From Aureimonas glaciei (GTDB lineage: Bacteria > Pseudomonadota > Alphaproteobacteria > Rhizobiales > Rhizobiaceae): 64,000 bases of DNA. The position numbers and the translations under genes were made by a program. The stretch is from positions 320,167-384,166 of the forward strand of contig NZ_BMJJ01000004.1 in NCBI RefSeq assembly GCF_014643375.1. The letters are read 5' to 3'. How positions within the stretch are numbered: the stretch's first letter is position 1; each line of letters starts with the position of its first letter. This document shows, one piece after another, positions 34,910 to 44,486 of this stretch. The notes beneath the pieces are model-generated. The model did no database searches. It was not told the origin of the DNA and saw only the letters and a program-made list of their open reading frames with translations.

Positions 34910-36094
34910 TTAGCGGCGGCGCTCGGAATAGGCCCGCAGGCCATTTTCGAGGTCGGCCCTGAGATCGGCGACGTCCTCCAGGCCGATCTGCAGGCGGATC
35001 ACCGGCCCTTCCGTCGGCGCCAGGGCGACGACCCGGTCGGAAAGGTCCGCGGCGACGGCCAGACTCTCGAACCCGCCCCAGGAGTAGCCGAGACCGAAAA
35101 GCTTCAAAGCGTCGAGAAAGGCTGCCGCCTCGTCCTCGCCGCCCCCGTCGAGGACGATGGAAAACAGCCCGGTCGCCCCCGTGAACTGCCGCTTCCAGAG
35201 ATCGTGCCCGGCGAAGGAGGGCAGGGCAGGGTGCAGCACCCGGGCGACCTCGTCGCAGCCCTCCAGCCACTGCGCCAGGTGAAGCGCCGCTTCCTGGTGC
35301 CGCTCCAGCCGGATGCCCATCGTCTTCAGCCCGCGCAGGACGAGGTACGTGTCGTCGGGGGCGGCATTGATCCCCAGCGCCATCTGGGTGTCGCGCAGGC
35401 GCGCATAGGTCGCCGCATTGGCGGAGACGCTGCCCATCATCAGGTCGGAATGGCCGGCAGGATATTTCGTTAGGGCGTGGATCGACAGGTCGATGCCGTG
35501 GTCGAGCGGCCGGAAGTACAGCGGCGTCGCCCAAGTATTGTCGATCATCGACACGGCACCGCCGGCGCGGGCAATCTCGGCGGCGGCCCGGATGTCCATC
35601 ATCTCGAACGTGTTCGAACCGGGCGCCTCCAGGAAGACGGCGCGCGTCTCGGGGCGCATGAGCGCCCGAAGTCCCGGGCCGATGGCCGGATCGAAATACT
35701 CGACGGCGACCCCCATCCGCACCAGCACGGTATCGGTGAAACGGCGCGTCGGGTGGTAGACGGAGTCGACGATCAGCACGTGGTCGCCGGCCGAGAGGAA
35801 GGCGAGCAGCGGCGTGGTGACGGCGGCAAGGCCGGACGGCAGGAGGATCGTCCCGGCCGAACCCTCGAGACCGTCGAGCGCCTCCTCCAGCGCGTCGGTC
35901 GTCGGCGTGCCGCGCAGGGCATAGGTGTATTTCTGGCCGCGCGTGCGCATCGTGTGCGTATTGGGGAAAAGCACCGTCGAGCCGTGGTAGACGGGCGGGT
36001 TGACGAAGCCGTGCGAATCGCTGGGATCGCCGCTGCCATGGACGAGACGAGTATTCGGCCCGGCTGTTGCCGGACGATCATTTGGCTGAGACAC
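34910..36094 (-). CDS. metC: Cystathionine beta-lyase
   Basis: 394 residues of the Cys/Met-metabolism PLP family. It has NPPVYHGSTVLFPN, TYALRGTPTTDALEEAL, SGLAAVTTPLLAFL, EAPGSNTFEMMDI, MIDNTWATPLYFRPLDHGID and the PLP-lysine motif HALTKYPAGHSDLMMGSV. It cleaves cystathionine to homocysteine, pyruvate and ammonia. Divergent from aapJ with 259 bases between, the arrangement seen in Rhizobium, so the pair may share regulation. Confidence 0.93.
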   Translation of the reverse strand: MSQPNDRPATAGPNTRLVHGSGDPSDSHGFVNPPVYHGSTVLFPNTHTMRTRGQKYTYALRGTPTTDALEEALDGLEGSAGTILLPSGLAAVTTPLLAFLSAGDHVLIVDSVYHPTRRFTDTVLVRMGVAVEYFDPAIGPGLRALMRPETRAVFLEAPGSNTFEMMDIRAAAEIARAGGAVSMIDNTWATPLYFRPLDHGIDLSIHALTKYPAGHSDLMMGSVSANAATYARLRDTQMALGINAAPDDTYLVLRGLKTMGIRLERHQEAALHLAQWLEGCDEVARVLHPALPSFAGHDLWKRQFTGATGLFSIVLDGGGEDEAAAFLDALKLFGLGYSWGGFESLAVAADLSDRVVALAPTEGPVIRLQIGLEDVADLRADLENGLRAYSERRR

Positions 36095-36191
36095 GGGAAA
36101 TGCTTTCTGTGAGACGAGACGGAGGTGCGGTTAACCCAACGCCGAAGCGGGAAGGAATGCTTATGAAATAAAAACCGCCACAAGCTTGACC

Positions 36192-36208
36192 TGCCAATTT
36201 TTATGGCA
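36192..36208. promoter_or_regulatory. Inverted repeat in the metC-aapJ divergent region
   Basis: TGCCA-N7-TGGCA with an AT-rich centre, about 98 bases from the metC start and 146 from the aapJ start. A candidate binding site for a regulator of one or both units; position and symmetry are the only support. Confidence 0.4.
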
Positions 36209-36353
36209 TGAGATTGGATCGGTGACAAAGCGTTGCCGAGCGGCACTTTCAGCTGATCCTCTGTCCTTTCCGAGCATGGCCGTCTGGCTGGCCGATGGGG
36301 TGGTTGATGGCACCGGGAATCGAGATCCGCAACTCCAATAGGAAGGTCTACTT

Positions 36354-37373
36354 ATGAAACTGAAGCTCCTGACAGCCGCACTCGGACTCACCGTGGCATG
36401 CATCGCCGTCGGCGGCGCCTCGGCGGCGACGCTCGACGACGTGAAGGCTCGCGGTACGCTTCGCTGCGGCGTGAACACCGGACTGCCGGGCTTCGCCTCG
36501 CAGAACGATACGGGCCAGTGGCAGGGTCTCGACATCGACTACTGCAAGGCCGTCGCCGCCGCCGTCTTCGGCGACGTCAGCAAGGTCCAGTACGTGCCGC
36601 TCTCGGCCGTCCAGCGTTTCCCGGCCCTGCAGAACAACGAAATCGACATGCTGGCCCGCAACACCACCTGGACGATGAACCGCGACACGGCCCTCGGCCT
36701 CGATTTCGCGGGCATCAACTACTATGACGGCCAGGGCTTCATGGTGAAGAAGGAGCTCAACATCAATTCGGCGCTGCAGCTTTCGGGCGCGACCGTCTGC
36801 GTGCAGAGCGGCACCACGACCGAACTGAACCTCGCCGACTACTTCTCCGCCAACAACATGGAATTCAACCCGGTCGTCATCGAGGCCCAGAACGACGTCA
36901 ACGCCGCCTACGACAGCGGCCGCTGCGACGTGCTGACGACGGACCAGTCCGGCCTCTATGCTTCGCGTCTCGAGCTCGCCAAGCCGGACGACAACATCGT
37001 CCTGCCGGAGATCATCTCCAAGGAGCCGCTCGGACCGGCCGTTCGCCAGGGCGATTCGCAGTGGGCCGACGTCGTCCGCTGGACGCATTTCGGCCTGCTG
37101 GACGCTGAGGAACTCGGCATCACCCAGGCCAATGTCGAGGAGATGAAGAATTCTCCGAACCCGGAGATCAAGCGCATGCTGGGCGTCGATTCGACCTTCG
37201 GCGCCGATGCCGGCCTGTCGAACGACTGGCTGGTCAACGTCATCAAGGGCGTCGGCAACTATGGCGAGGTCTTCGAGCGCAACATCGGCGCGTCGACCCC
37301 GCTCGGCATCGCCCGCGGGCAGAACGCCCTGTGGACCAAGGGCGGCCTGCAGTACGCCCCGCCGATCCGCTGA
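36354..37373 (+). CDS. aapJ: General L-amino-acid ABC transporter, periplasmic binding protein
   Basis: 339 residues. A signal peptide (LLTAALGLTVACIAVGGASA) is followed by the polar amino-acid-binding fold: VKARGTLRCGVNTGLPGFA, DIDYCKAVAAAVFGD, NNEIDMLARNTTWTMNRDTALGLDFAG, YDGQGFMVKK. This matches AapJ of the rhizobial general amino-acid permease. First gene of aapJQMP; an intergenic hairpin separates it from aapQ, which would let the binding protein be made in excess. Confidence 0.96.
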   Translation: MKLKLLTAALGLTVACIAVGGASAATLDDVKARGTLRCGVNTGLPGFASQNDTGQWQGLDIDYCKAVAAAVFGDVSKVQYVPLSAVQRFPALQNNEIDMLARNTTWTMNRDTALGLDFAGINYYDGQGFMVKKELNINSALQLSGATVCVQSGTTTELNLADYFSANNMEFNPVVIEAQNDVNAAYDSGRCDVLTTDQSGLYASRLELAKPDDNIVLPEIISKEPLGPAVRQGDSQWADVVRWTHFGLLDAEELGITQANVEEMKNSPNPEIKRMLGVDSTFGADAGLSNDWLVNVIKGVGNYGEVFERNIGASTPLGIARGQNALWTKGGLQYAPPIR

Positions 37374-37388
37374 TCGCGAAGTGACAAC

Positions 37389-37414
37389 GGTCCGTGCCCC
37401 AAGGGGCACGGACC
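37389..37414 (+). repeat. Perfect 12-base-pair hairpin between aapJ and aapQ
   Basis: GGTCCGTGCCCC / GGGGCACGGACC with a 2-base loop starts 16 bases after the aapJ stop. No T tract follows, so it is more likely an mRNA 3'-end stabiliser or partial terminator than a full stop. Confidence 0.75.
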
Positions 37415-37480
37415 GCCCACCGGCCGCCGCATCCGGTGCAGCGCCATCCCCCTGACCCGCGAGGAGGCTAGCCCCGCTTC

Positions 37481-38671
37481 ATGACCGTCGAGACCCACCC
37501 TCTGCCCGAGGGCGCCACGCGCGACTCCTTCCTGACAAATCCCAAGGTCCGCAGCGTCGTCATCCAGGTCATCCTGATCGCGGCCGTCGTCGCCTTCGCC
37601 TGGTGGATCATCGACAACACCGCCCGCAACATGGCGCAGGCCAAGATGGCCTCCGGTTTCGGCTTCCTCTCGACCCGGTCGAGCTTCGAGATCGGCCAGA
37701 CGCCGCTCGCCTATTCCAGCAATTCCTCCTACGGCCGCGCCATCATCATCGGGCTGTTGAACACCCTGATCATCGCGGTCTCCGGCATCATCCTCGCCAC
37801 GATCCTCGGCTTCATCGTCGGGATCGCGCGCCTTTCGCGCAATTTCCTGGTCCGCGCTTTGGCCACGGTCTACGTCGAAACCTTCCGCAACATCCCGCCG
37901 CTCCTGGTGATCCTGTTCTGGTATTTCGGCGTGCTGTCGCTCCTGCAGGCGCCGCGCAACCTGCCGGAATCGGTGATTGGGGTGTATCTCACCAATCGCG
38001 GGCTGCAGATGCCGGCCGTCCTGTTCGAGCCACTGGCCTGGCTGACCTTCCTGGCGATGGCCGCCGGCATCGTCGCGGCGCTCTGGCTTTCCCGGCGCAA
38101 CAAGGCACACCAGCTGGCGACGGGCGAGCGGCGCAACACGCTGGGTCCGGCGCTGGCGCTGATCGTCGGACTGCCGCTCGTCGTCTTCCTGGTGACAGGC
38201 ATTCCCGCCACGATGGAAGTGCCCACCGCGACGCGCTTCAACCTCGTCGGCGGCATCCAGATCCGGCCGGAATTCATCGCGCTCTTCCTCGCTCTGGCGA
38301 TCTACACCGGTGCGTTCATCGCCGAGATCGTGCGGGCCGGCATTCTGTCGGTGTCCAAGGGTCAGACGGAGGCGGCCATGGCCGTCGGCCTGAAGCGTGG
38401 CCAGCTCCTGCGCCTCGTGGTCGTGCCGCAGGCCTTCCGCGTGATCATCCCGCCCCTGACCAGCCAGTATCTGAACCTCACCAAGAACTCGTCGCTGGGC
38501 TTTGCCATCGGCTATCCCGAGCTCTATTCGATCGGCTCGACCGTCGCCAACCAGGCCGGCCAGACCGTGGAGATCGTCGCCATCTGGATCTGCTGCTATC
38601 TCGGTCTGAGTCTGGCCGCATCCTTCCTGATGAACATGTTCAACGCCCGCATGGCGCTGGTCGAACGCTGA
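37481..38671 (+). CDS. aapQ: General L-amino-acid ABC transporter permease
   Basis: 396 residues, longer than most amino-acid permeases as is usual for AapQ. Several membrane segments (VVIQVILIAAVVAFAWWII; AIIIGLLNTLIIAVSGIIL) and the ABC-permease coupling motif IVRAGILSVSKGQTEAAMAVGLKRGQ with VVPQAFRVIIPPLTSQYLN. It pairs with AapM in the inner membrane. GAGGAGGC precedes the ATG. 16 bases to aapM. Confidence 0.95.
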   Translation: MTVETHPLPEGATRDSFLTNPKVRSVVIQVILIAAVVAFAWWIIDNTARNMAQAKMASGFGFLSTRSSFEIGQTPLAYSSNSSYGRAIIIGLLNTLIIAVSGIILATILGFIVGIARLSRNFLVRALATVYVETFRNIPPLLVILFWYFGVLSLLQAPRNLPESVIGVYLTNRGLQMPAVLFEPLAWLTFLAMAAGIVAALWLSRRNKAHQLATGERRNTLGPALALIVGLPLVVFLVTGIPATMEVPTATRFNLVGGIQIRPEFIALFLALAIYTGAFIAEIVRAGILSVSKGQTEAAMAVGLKRGQLLRLVVVPQAFRVIIPPLTSQYLNLTKNSSLGFAIGYPELYSIGSTVANQAGQTVEIVAIWICCYLGLSLAASFLMNMFNARMALVER

Positions 38672-38687
38672 AGACGGGAACGATCCG

Positions 38688-40187
38688 ATGGAAGAACAAG
38701 TCGCCCGCTTCATCTCTACCGAGCAGAAACTGCCCTTGCCGCCGCCGCCCGGCGAGTTCGGCTGGCCGGCGCGCGTTCGCCGCAGCCTCTTCGCCACGCC
38801 CGTGGATACGCTGCTGACGCTGCTCGCCGGCGCGCTGATCGTCTACGTCGTCAGCAAGCTTCTGGAATGGGGCGTGTTCAACGCCACCTTCGTCGGCGCC
38901 GACCGCACGGCCTGCCTGCCGGCCGACGGCGGCCATTCCGGCGCCTGCTGGGCCTTCGTCAGCGCGAAGTTCGAGCTCTTCATGTACGGTATCTATCCCG
39001 ATGCCGAGCGCTGGCGGATCGATCTACTGTTGATCGGGCTCGTCGTGCTGGTCGCCGGCATGGCGATCCCGAGCATTCCCTTCAAGCGGCTCAATGCCAT
39101 CCTCTTGCTCGGCGTCTATCCCTTCGTCGCCCTGGTGCTGCTCACCGGCGGCCGGTTCGAGATGGACGGCGGCGGTGTCGCCTTCGTCATGGCCGTTGCC
39201 GCGGCCGCAACCCTCTATCTCGCCACCGGGCGGAGCGAGTTCCACTGGGGCGATCCGCTGCTGAAGGGGGCGGCCGGCCTCCTCGTCGCCAGCCTGTTGG
39301 CGCTGCTGCTAGCCGCGGTCGTGTCCTTCGACCGGGTGCTGTTCCTGAACCTGCGCTTCACCTCGGTTTCCATTGCCGCCTTCCTGTTGGCGCTGGGATC
39401 GGTGGCCGTCACGGCCGTGGCCGCCTTCCGCCACTCCGAGACGAAGGGGCGGGCGGCGACGCTGCTGATCCCGTTTGCGGCGATCGTCGCCGTGCTGGTC
39501 TTCGTCACCGCCGATCTCGGCCTGACGCCGGTGCGCACGAACTCCTGGGGCGGCCTGCTCCTGACCCTCGTCGTTGCGATCTCCGGCATCGTGGCCTCGC
39601 TGCCGCTCGGCATCCTCCTGGCCCTGGGCCGTCGTTCCGAGATGCCGATCGTGAAGCTTTTCTGCGTCGCCTTCATCGAGTTCTGGCGCGGCATTCCGCT
39701 GATCACGGTTCTGTTCATGGCGAACTTCATGCTGCCGCTGTTCCTGCCGGCAGGCGTCAACTTCGACCAGCTGCTGCGCGTTCTCGTCGGCGTGTCGCTG
39801 TTCTCGGCCGCCTACATGGCGGAAGTGGTCCGCGGCGGCCTGCAGGCGATCCCGAAAGGTCAGTACGAGGGCGCCGACGCCATGGCGCTGACCTATTGGC
39901 AGAAGATGCGGATGGTCATCCTGCCGCAGGCGCTGAAGCTGGTCATCCCCGGCATCGTCAACACCTTCATCGGCCTGTTCAAGGACACCAGCCTCGTGGC
40001 CGCGGTCGGCCTCGCCGACTTCCTCGGCCAGGTCCGCCGGGGCTTCAGCGATCCCGGCTGGAGCACGGAGCAGACGCCGGCCACAGGCCTCGTCTTCGCC
40101 GCGTTCGTCTACTGGCTCTTCTGCTTTTCGATGTCGCGCTACTCCGTCTACATGGAACGCCGCCTCGACACCGGGCACAAACGATAG
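38688..40187 (+). CDS. aapM: General L-amino-acid ABC transporter permease
   Basis: 499 residues, long because of an N-terminal multi-helix extension. The HisM-type core is in the C-terminal half: [66 protein letters not shown] and [28 protein letters not shown]. Partner of AapQ. 11 bases to aapP. Confidence 0.95.
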   Translation: MEEQVARFISTEQKLPLPPPPGEFGWPARVRRSLFATPVDTLLTLLAGALIVYVVSKLLEWGVFNATFVGADRTACLPADGGHSGACWAFVSAKFELFMYGIYPDAERWRIDLLLIGLVVLVAGMAIPSIPFKRLNAILLLGVYPFVALVLLTGGRFEMDGGGVAFVMAVAAAATLYLATGRSEFHWGDPLLKGAAGLLVASLLALLLAAVVSFDRVLFLNLRFTSVSIAAFLLALGSVAVTAVAAFRHSETKGRAATLLIPFAAIVAVLVFVTADLGLTPVRTNSWGGLLLTLVVAISGIVASLPLGILLALGRRSEMPIVKLFCVAFIEFWRGIPLITVLFMANFMLPLFLPAGVNFDQLLRVLVGVSLFSAAYMAEVVRGGLQAIPKGQYEGADAMALTYWQKMRMVILPQALKLVIPGIVNTFIGLFKDTSLVAAVGLADFLGQVRRGFSDPGWSTEQTPATGLVFAAFVYWLFCFSMSRYSVYMERRLDTGHKR

Positions 40188-40198
40188 GAATTGTGAGC

Positions 40199-40984
40199 AT
40201 GTCAAACCAGACGGCCAGCACCAAGACACCCACCGCCATGAAGATCTCGGACGAGGTGGCGGTCGAACTCATCAACGTGAACAAGTGGTACGGCGAGTTC
40301 CACGTGCTGCGCGACATCAACCTGAAGGTGCGGCGGGGCGAGCGCATCGTCGTCTGCGGTCCCTCGGGTTCGGGCAAGTCAACGATGATCCGCTGCATCA
40401 ACCGGCTGGAAGAGCACCAGAAGGGCCAGATCGTCGTCGACGGCACCGAGCTCACCAACGATCTAAAGAAGATCGACGAGGTCCGGCGCGAGGTCGGCAT
40501 GGTGTTCCAGCACTTCAACCTGTTTCCGCACCTGACCATTCTCGAGAACTGCACGCTGGCGCCGATCTGGGTGCGCAAGATGCCGAAGGCCAAGGCCGAG
40601 GAAGTGGCGATGCACTATCTCAAGCGGGTCAAGATCCCCGAGCAGGCGAACAAGTATCCCGGCCAGTTGTCCGGCGGCCAGCAGCAGCGCGTGGCGATCG
40701 CGCGCTCGCTGTGCATGAGCCCGAAGGTCATGCTGTTCGACGAGCCGACCTCGGCACTCGATCCGGAAATGATCAAGGAAGTGCTCGACGTCATGGTGGG
40801 CCTGGCCGAGGAGGGGATGACCATGGTCTGCGTCACCCACGAGATGGGCTTTGCTCGGCAGGTGGCGAACCGGGTGATCTTCATGGATGCCGGCCAAATC
40901 GTCGAGCAGAACGAGCCGACGGCCTTCTTCACCAATCCCCAGCACGAGCGCACCAAGCTCTTCCTGTCGCAGATCCTGCACTAG
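40199..40984 (+). CDS. aapP: General L-amino-acid ABC transporter ATP-binding protein
   Basis: 261 residues. Complete ABC ATPase: Walker [11 protein letters not shown]-loop [12 protein letters not shown], signature LSGGQQQR, Walker [14 protein letters not shown] and H-loop [10 protein letters not shown]. Powers AapQM. The ATG at 40199 lies 10 bases after AGGA. A terminator follows. Confidence 0.97.
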   Translation: MSNQTASTKTPTAMKISDEVAVELINVNKWYGEFHVLRDINLKVRRGERIVVCGPSGSGKSTMIRCINRLEEHQKGQIVVDGTELTNDLKKIDEVRREVGMVFQHFNLFPHLTILENCTLAPIWVRKMPKAKAEEVAMHYLKRVKIPEQANKYPGQLSGGQQQRVAIARSLCMSPKVMLFDEPTSALDPEMIKEVLDVMVGLAEEGMTMVCVTHEMGFARQVANRVIFMDAGQIVEQNEPTAFFTNPQHERTKLFLSQILH

Positions 40985-41013
40985 GCAGCGACGGGTTCCT
41001 CACCGCGCTATCC

Positions 41014-41052
41014 GACGCCGCCGGTCGCCAGACCGGCGGCGTTTGCCGTTTG
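41014..41052 (+). terminator. Terminator of the aap operon
   Basis: 11-base stem CGCCGCCGGTC / GACCGGCGGCG with loop GCCA, followed by TTTGCCGTTTG, 30 bases past the aapP stop. Confidence 0.75.
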
Positions 41053-41154
41053 CCTGCAAAGCTTTGCGGGAGGGGCGCAACGCCGGAAAGCTTGTTTCGC
41101 CGCGCCGGAGCCGCCATAGCAGGGGCTTATGGGGCAGGCGGACGGAGAATGGTG

Positions 41155-42318
41155 ATGGCGAACACTTCCTTGGCGGCAACCGGGACGGCGGACGCCGCGT
41201 CCGCGCCCGTCGACGCCACGGTCCCGGCGCCCGCACCAGGGGGCCCGCGCTGGGCGATCGTCGGCATCTTCCTGATCCTGCTCTTCGGCGCGCTCTACCT
41301 CACCTCGAGTTTTCTGTTGCCGGTGGTGATCGCTCTCCTGTTCGCGCTGGTGCTCAGCCCGATCGTGCGGCTGATGCGGCGGCGGCTGAAGATGCCCGAG
41401 CCGGTCTCGGCGATCATCCTCGTCGTCGGCGCGCTGATGACCCTGACGTTCGGCTTCTACATGCTGAGCAACCCGATCACCGATCTGGTCAACAATGCCC
41501 CGCGCTACGTGTCGGCGGTCGAGGGGCAGATCAAATCCGTCCGCGACCGCCTCGACCGCCTGCAGGAGATCGGGCCCGAAGCCGAAGCCGCGGCGCCGCA
41601 GGCGGATGCGGATCCCGCGCGCGCGGCGGACCAGCCGGCCGAGGTCGTGGTGCAGAGCCCCGGCCTTCTCGACAACGCCGCGCATGTGGTGCCGCAGATC
41701 CTCGCCAGCATCATGTTCTCGCTGGTCTTCCTGTTTTTCCTGCTGGCCTCGGGCGACCTCTTCTACACCAAGCTGGTCAAGGCCATGCCGACGCTGTCGG
41801 ACAAGAAGCTCGCGCTGCACATCGCGCACGACATCGAGCGCGAGCTCTCGCACTACCTGCTGACGATCACCGTGATCAATATCGGCCTCGGCACGGTGGT
41901 CGGCACGCTGTTCTGGTGGGTCGGCATGCCGACGCCGCTGATCTTCGGCGCGCTGGCGGCGCTTCTGAACTTCATTCCCTATCTCGGCGCGCTGACCGGG
42001 ATGGCGCTCGTCGGTGTGGTCGCCCTCACCGAATTCGGCGATCTCTGGCACGCGCTCTTGCCGGTCGCGCTGTATTTTGCCTGCTCGACGCTGGAGGGAC
42101 AGTTCATCCAGCCGACCGTCGTCGGCCGCCGCCTGGAGATGAACGCGGTCGCCATCTTCCTGTCCGTCGCCTTCTGGGGATGGATCTGGGGCGTGGTCGG
42201 CATGTTCGTCGCGGTGCCGATGATGGTCGGCTTGAAGATCTTCGCCAGCTATATCGGACCGCTGAATCCCCTGGCGGATTTCCTGTCGGCCGAAAAGGTC
42301 AGCGTGGAGGAGGGCTGA
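41155..42318 (+). CDS. AI-2E family transporter (PerM/TqsA-like)
   Basis: 387 residues from the ATG at 41155 (7 bases after GGAG; ATG 41149 is too close). About eight membrane helices: WAIVGIFLILLFGALYLTSSF, LPVVIALLFALVLSPIV, SAIILVVGALMTLTFGFYML at the N-terminus; TVINIGLGTVVGTLFWWVG and LIFGALAALLNFIPYLG with the conserved NFIPYLG motif; ending VAIFLSVAFWGWIWGVVGMFVAVP. The family exports small molecules such as AI-2 or ions; the substrate is unknown. An Ala/Asp/Pro insert near residues 140-165 is unusual. Confidence 0.9.
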   Translation: MANTSLAATGTADAASAPVDATVPAPAPGGPRWAIVGIFLILLFGALYLTSSFLLPVVIALLFALVLSPIVRLMRRRLKMPEPVSAIILVVGALMTLTFGFYMLSNPITDLVNNAPRYVSAVEGQIKSVRDRLDRLQEIGPEAEAAAPQADADPARAADQPAEVVVQSPGLLDNAAHVVPQILASIMFSLVFLFFLLASGDLFYTKLVKAMPTLSDKKLALHIAHDIERELSHYLLTITVINIGLGTVVGTLFWWVGMPTPLIFGALAALLNFIPYLGALTGMALVGVVALTEFGDLWHALLPVALYFACSTLEGQFIQPTVVGRRLEMNAVAIFLSVAFWGWIWGVVGMFVAVPMMVGLKIFASYIGPLNPLADFLSAEKVSVEEG

Positions 42319-42429
42319 GGCCCGAAACCCGCGCCCGGCGTGTGGTGGAGACCGGAATCATAAGAGAGGCTTGGATGACTTTTTTCACAATCGGATTCCG
42401 CGAAGCGAACGACCTCATCCATCGCCTCA

Positions 42430-42465
42430 ACAAAAAGCCGGCGACCTCGCGGTCGCCGGCTTCTC
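42430..42465 (-). terminator. Terminator of the OmpA-family gene
   Basis: A 12-base stem AAGCCGGCGACC / GGTCGCCGGCTT with loop TCGC. On the minus strand it runs into TTTTTG, 20 bases past the gene's stop; on the plus strand it is followed by CTCTTGC, so it may also stop the AI-2E transcript. Confidence 0.75.
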
Positions 42466-42485
42466 TTGCATCTGAGCGGTAAGTT

Positions 42486-44333
42486 TTACCGCGCGGCTGA
42501 CGTCACCGGTTTCACCAGCGCGGTAATGCGCCTCAGTGTGACGCGCCGGTTCTCGGCGTTCGCCTCCTGGGTGTCGACCTTCAGGTCTTCCTCACCGTAG
42601 CCCTGCGTCACCAGGTTCTCGGCCGGCACGTCGAAATACTGCGACAGTGCCGCCGCCACCGATTCCGCGCGCTGGTCCGACAGGGCGAGGTTGGCGACGT
42701 TCGAGCCGACCGCATCCGTGTGACCCTCGATCAGGAAGGTCTCGCCGGGATTGTCCTTGATCACCCGGCCGACCGCATCGGCCAAAGCCTGCAGGTTCTT
42801 CACCTGGGCCTGCGGGATCGTGGCGGAGCCGAAGTCGAACTGCACCGTATTCAGATCGATTCGACGGACCTTGTCGCGGATGCGCGAGGAGCGCCGCACT
42901 TCGTTGACCGAGTAGATGCGCTCGACGGTCTCGACCGGCGGGGCGACGATCGTGTCGAAGTAGAGCTCCTCGTCGGGCTCGTCGATGTCGACGATGTAGC
43001 GATCGCGCGGGATGCTGAGTTCCAGCGGCGGCAGGTCCTCACCGGCATCGGAGTAGTAGTCGGGACGCTCGTCCTCCTCCGAATAGGGGTCGTAGAACAG
43101 CACCACCTCGCGCCCGTCGGGCGTGATGCGCGAACGCTGCACGACGTCGCCATAGCGGTTCGTGATGGTGATGATCTGAGAACCGTTGGCCCGTTCGATG
43201 GTCTCGCGGGTACGGCCGCGCGGCAAGCGTTCGGTGTAGCTGTCACGCGAATCGACGGACAGTCGTTCGTCGTCGTTCGAGCGGATGAAGTAGCCCGCGG
43301 CAGCGCCTGCGGCGGCACCCGCCAGCGCGGCAGCACCCAGCGAGATGATGTCACGGTTGCCGACACGCTCGACCACCTTGGCCTCCGGCGGCAGCTCGGG
43401 CGCCGGCGCCCGCTCCACGCGTTCACCGCGCTGGGCGGCAATGGGCTGCTCGACGACGGGAGTCGCCAGCGTCTGCACGCGGGCATCGCTCTGGTCGATG
43501 GCGCCCTGTTCGACTGGGGCGGTCTGGACATCGGCCGGCACCGGACGCGGTGCCTCGCCGCCGCGCGAACGGCGTTCGCCGGTCCGGGCCGGCGCGGCCG
43601 CATCGGTGCCGGGCTGCGGGACTGCCGCCGGGGCGGTCGTGTCGGTCGCAGGCGCTGCCGGGACCTCGCCGGTGGTCGCCGGCGGAACGGCAGCCGGGGC
43701 CGTCTCGGAAGCCGGGGCGACAGGGGCCGGCGGGGGCGCGTCGGCGCCTGGCGCCGGGGTGTCGGCCGCAGCCGGCGCGGTTTCCGATGCTGCGGGCGGT
43801 GCGGCAGCGGGCGCCTCGGCCGGGGCAGCAGCGGGTTCAGCCGGTGTTTCGGCGGCAGGGGCCGGCGTGGCTTCCGCCGGGGCTGGTTCCGGCGCGGCGG
43901 CGGGTTCCGTCGGCGCGCTCTCGGCGGCGGGCGCTTCTGCTGGCGGGGCTTCTACCGGTGCCGGCTCGGCGGGTGCTGCCTCAGCAGGCGCTGGCTCGGC
44001 AGGCGCTGGCTCAGCGGCCGGCTCGGGCTCTGGCGCGGGTGCTTCGGCGGCAGGCGCCTCGGCGGGAGCCGCTTCCGGCGCCGCCTCTGCCGGCGCAGCT
44101 TCAGCTGGCGCGGCCTCAGCGGGCGCGTCGGCCGGGGCTTCCGCCGGGGCCTCGGCGGCAGGCGCGGCCTCCTCGGCCGGCGCGGCGTCGGCCGGCGGAA
44201 CTTCGTCGGTCGCCGCCTGCGCTAAGCGCTGCGGCTGCTGCTGCGCCAGGGCCAGCAGCGGGCTGCTGAGCGCGGTGGACGCGGCGAGAGCCGCAACCGT
44301 CAGCATCCTGGCGGTCTTGTTCATTGTCGGCAT
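42486..44333 (-). CDS. OmpA-family outer-membrane protein with a long Ala/Pro/Glu tract
   Basis: 615 residues from ATG 44333 (AAGGA 6 bases upstream). Signal peptide TARMLTVAALAASTALSSPLLALA; then a low-complexity region of roughly 200 residues (APAE, APAEA and similar units) and a Pro/Ala linker to about residue 290. Next come a glycine-zipper-like DIISLGAAALAGAAAGAAAGYFI, a middle domain (RETIERANGSQIITITNRYGDVV; REVVLFYDPYS; RYIVDIDE), and a C-terminal OmpA peptidoglycan-binding domain (IDLNTVQFDFGSATI, FLIEGHTDAVGSNVANLALSDQRAESV, GYGEEDL, NRRVTLR). Probably anchors the outer membrane to peptidoglycan. Confidence 0.88.
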   Translation of the reverse strand: MPTMNKTARMLTVAALAASTALSSPLLALAQQQPQRLAQAATDEVPPADAAPAEEAAPAAEAPAEAPADAPAEAAPAEAAPAEAAPEAAPAEAPAAEAPAPEPEPAAEPAPAEPAPAEAAPAEPAPVEAPPAEAPAAESAPTEPAAAPEPAPAEATPAPAAETPAEPAAAPAEAPAAAPPAASETAPAAADTPAPGADAPPPAPVAPASETAPAAVPPATTGEVPAAPATDTTAPAAVPQPGTDAAAPARTGERRSRGGEAPRPVPADVQTAPVEQGAIDQSDARVQTLATPVVEQPIAAQRGERVERAPAPELPPEAKVVERVGNRDIISLGAAALAGAAAGAAAGYFIRSNDDERLSVDSRDSYTERLPRGRTRETIERANGSQIITITNRYGDVVQRSRITPDGREVVLFYDPYSEEDERPDYYSDAGEDLPPLELSIPRDRYIVDIDEPDEELYFDTIVAPPVETVERIYSVNEVRRSSRIRDKVRRIDLNTVQFDFGSATIPQAQVKNLQALADAVGRVIKDNPGETFLIEGHTDAVGSNVANLALSDQRAESVAAALSQYFDVPAENLVTQGYGEEDLKVDTQEANAENRRVTLRRITALVKPVTSAAR

Positions 44334-44486
44334 GGGTAGTCCTTTTGTTGCAATCGTCCCTTGCAGAACCGTTCGGCGCCGGCGGGTAAGGCCGCACACG
44401 GTCTGGCCCTCGACGGAGAGGCTGGACCCGGGTCGTCAGAGAAAGGCCGCGGGGGACCGGAGCGTTCCATAAAATCGTCGCGACGT

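Noticed and set aside
36095..36353. A SAM-II-type riboswitch before metC
   Set aside because: The conserved pseudoknot blocks of the alphaproteobacterial SAM-II class could not be found in the metC leader.
42720..44472. Long Gly/Ala-rich plus-strand frames opposite the OmpA-family gene
   Set aside because: They are the complement of the Ala/Pro/Glu repeat, have no signal or family, and follow GC bias of the opposite strand.
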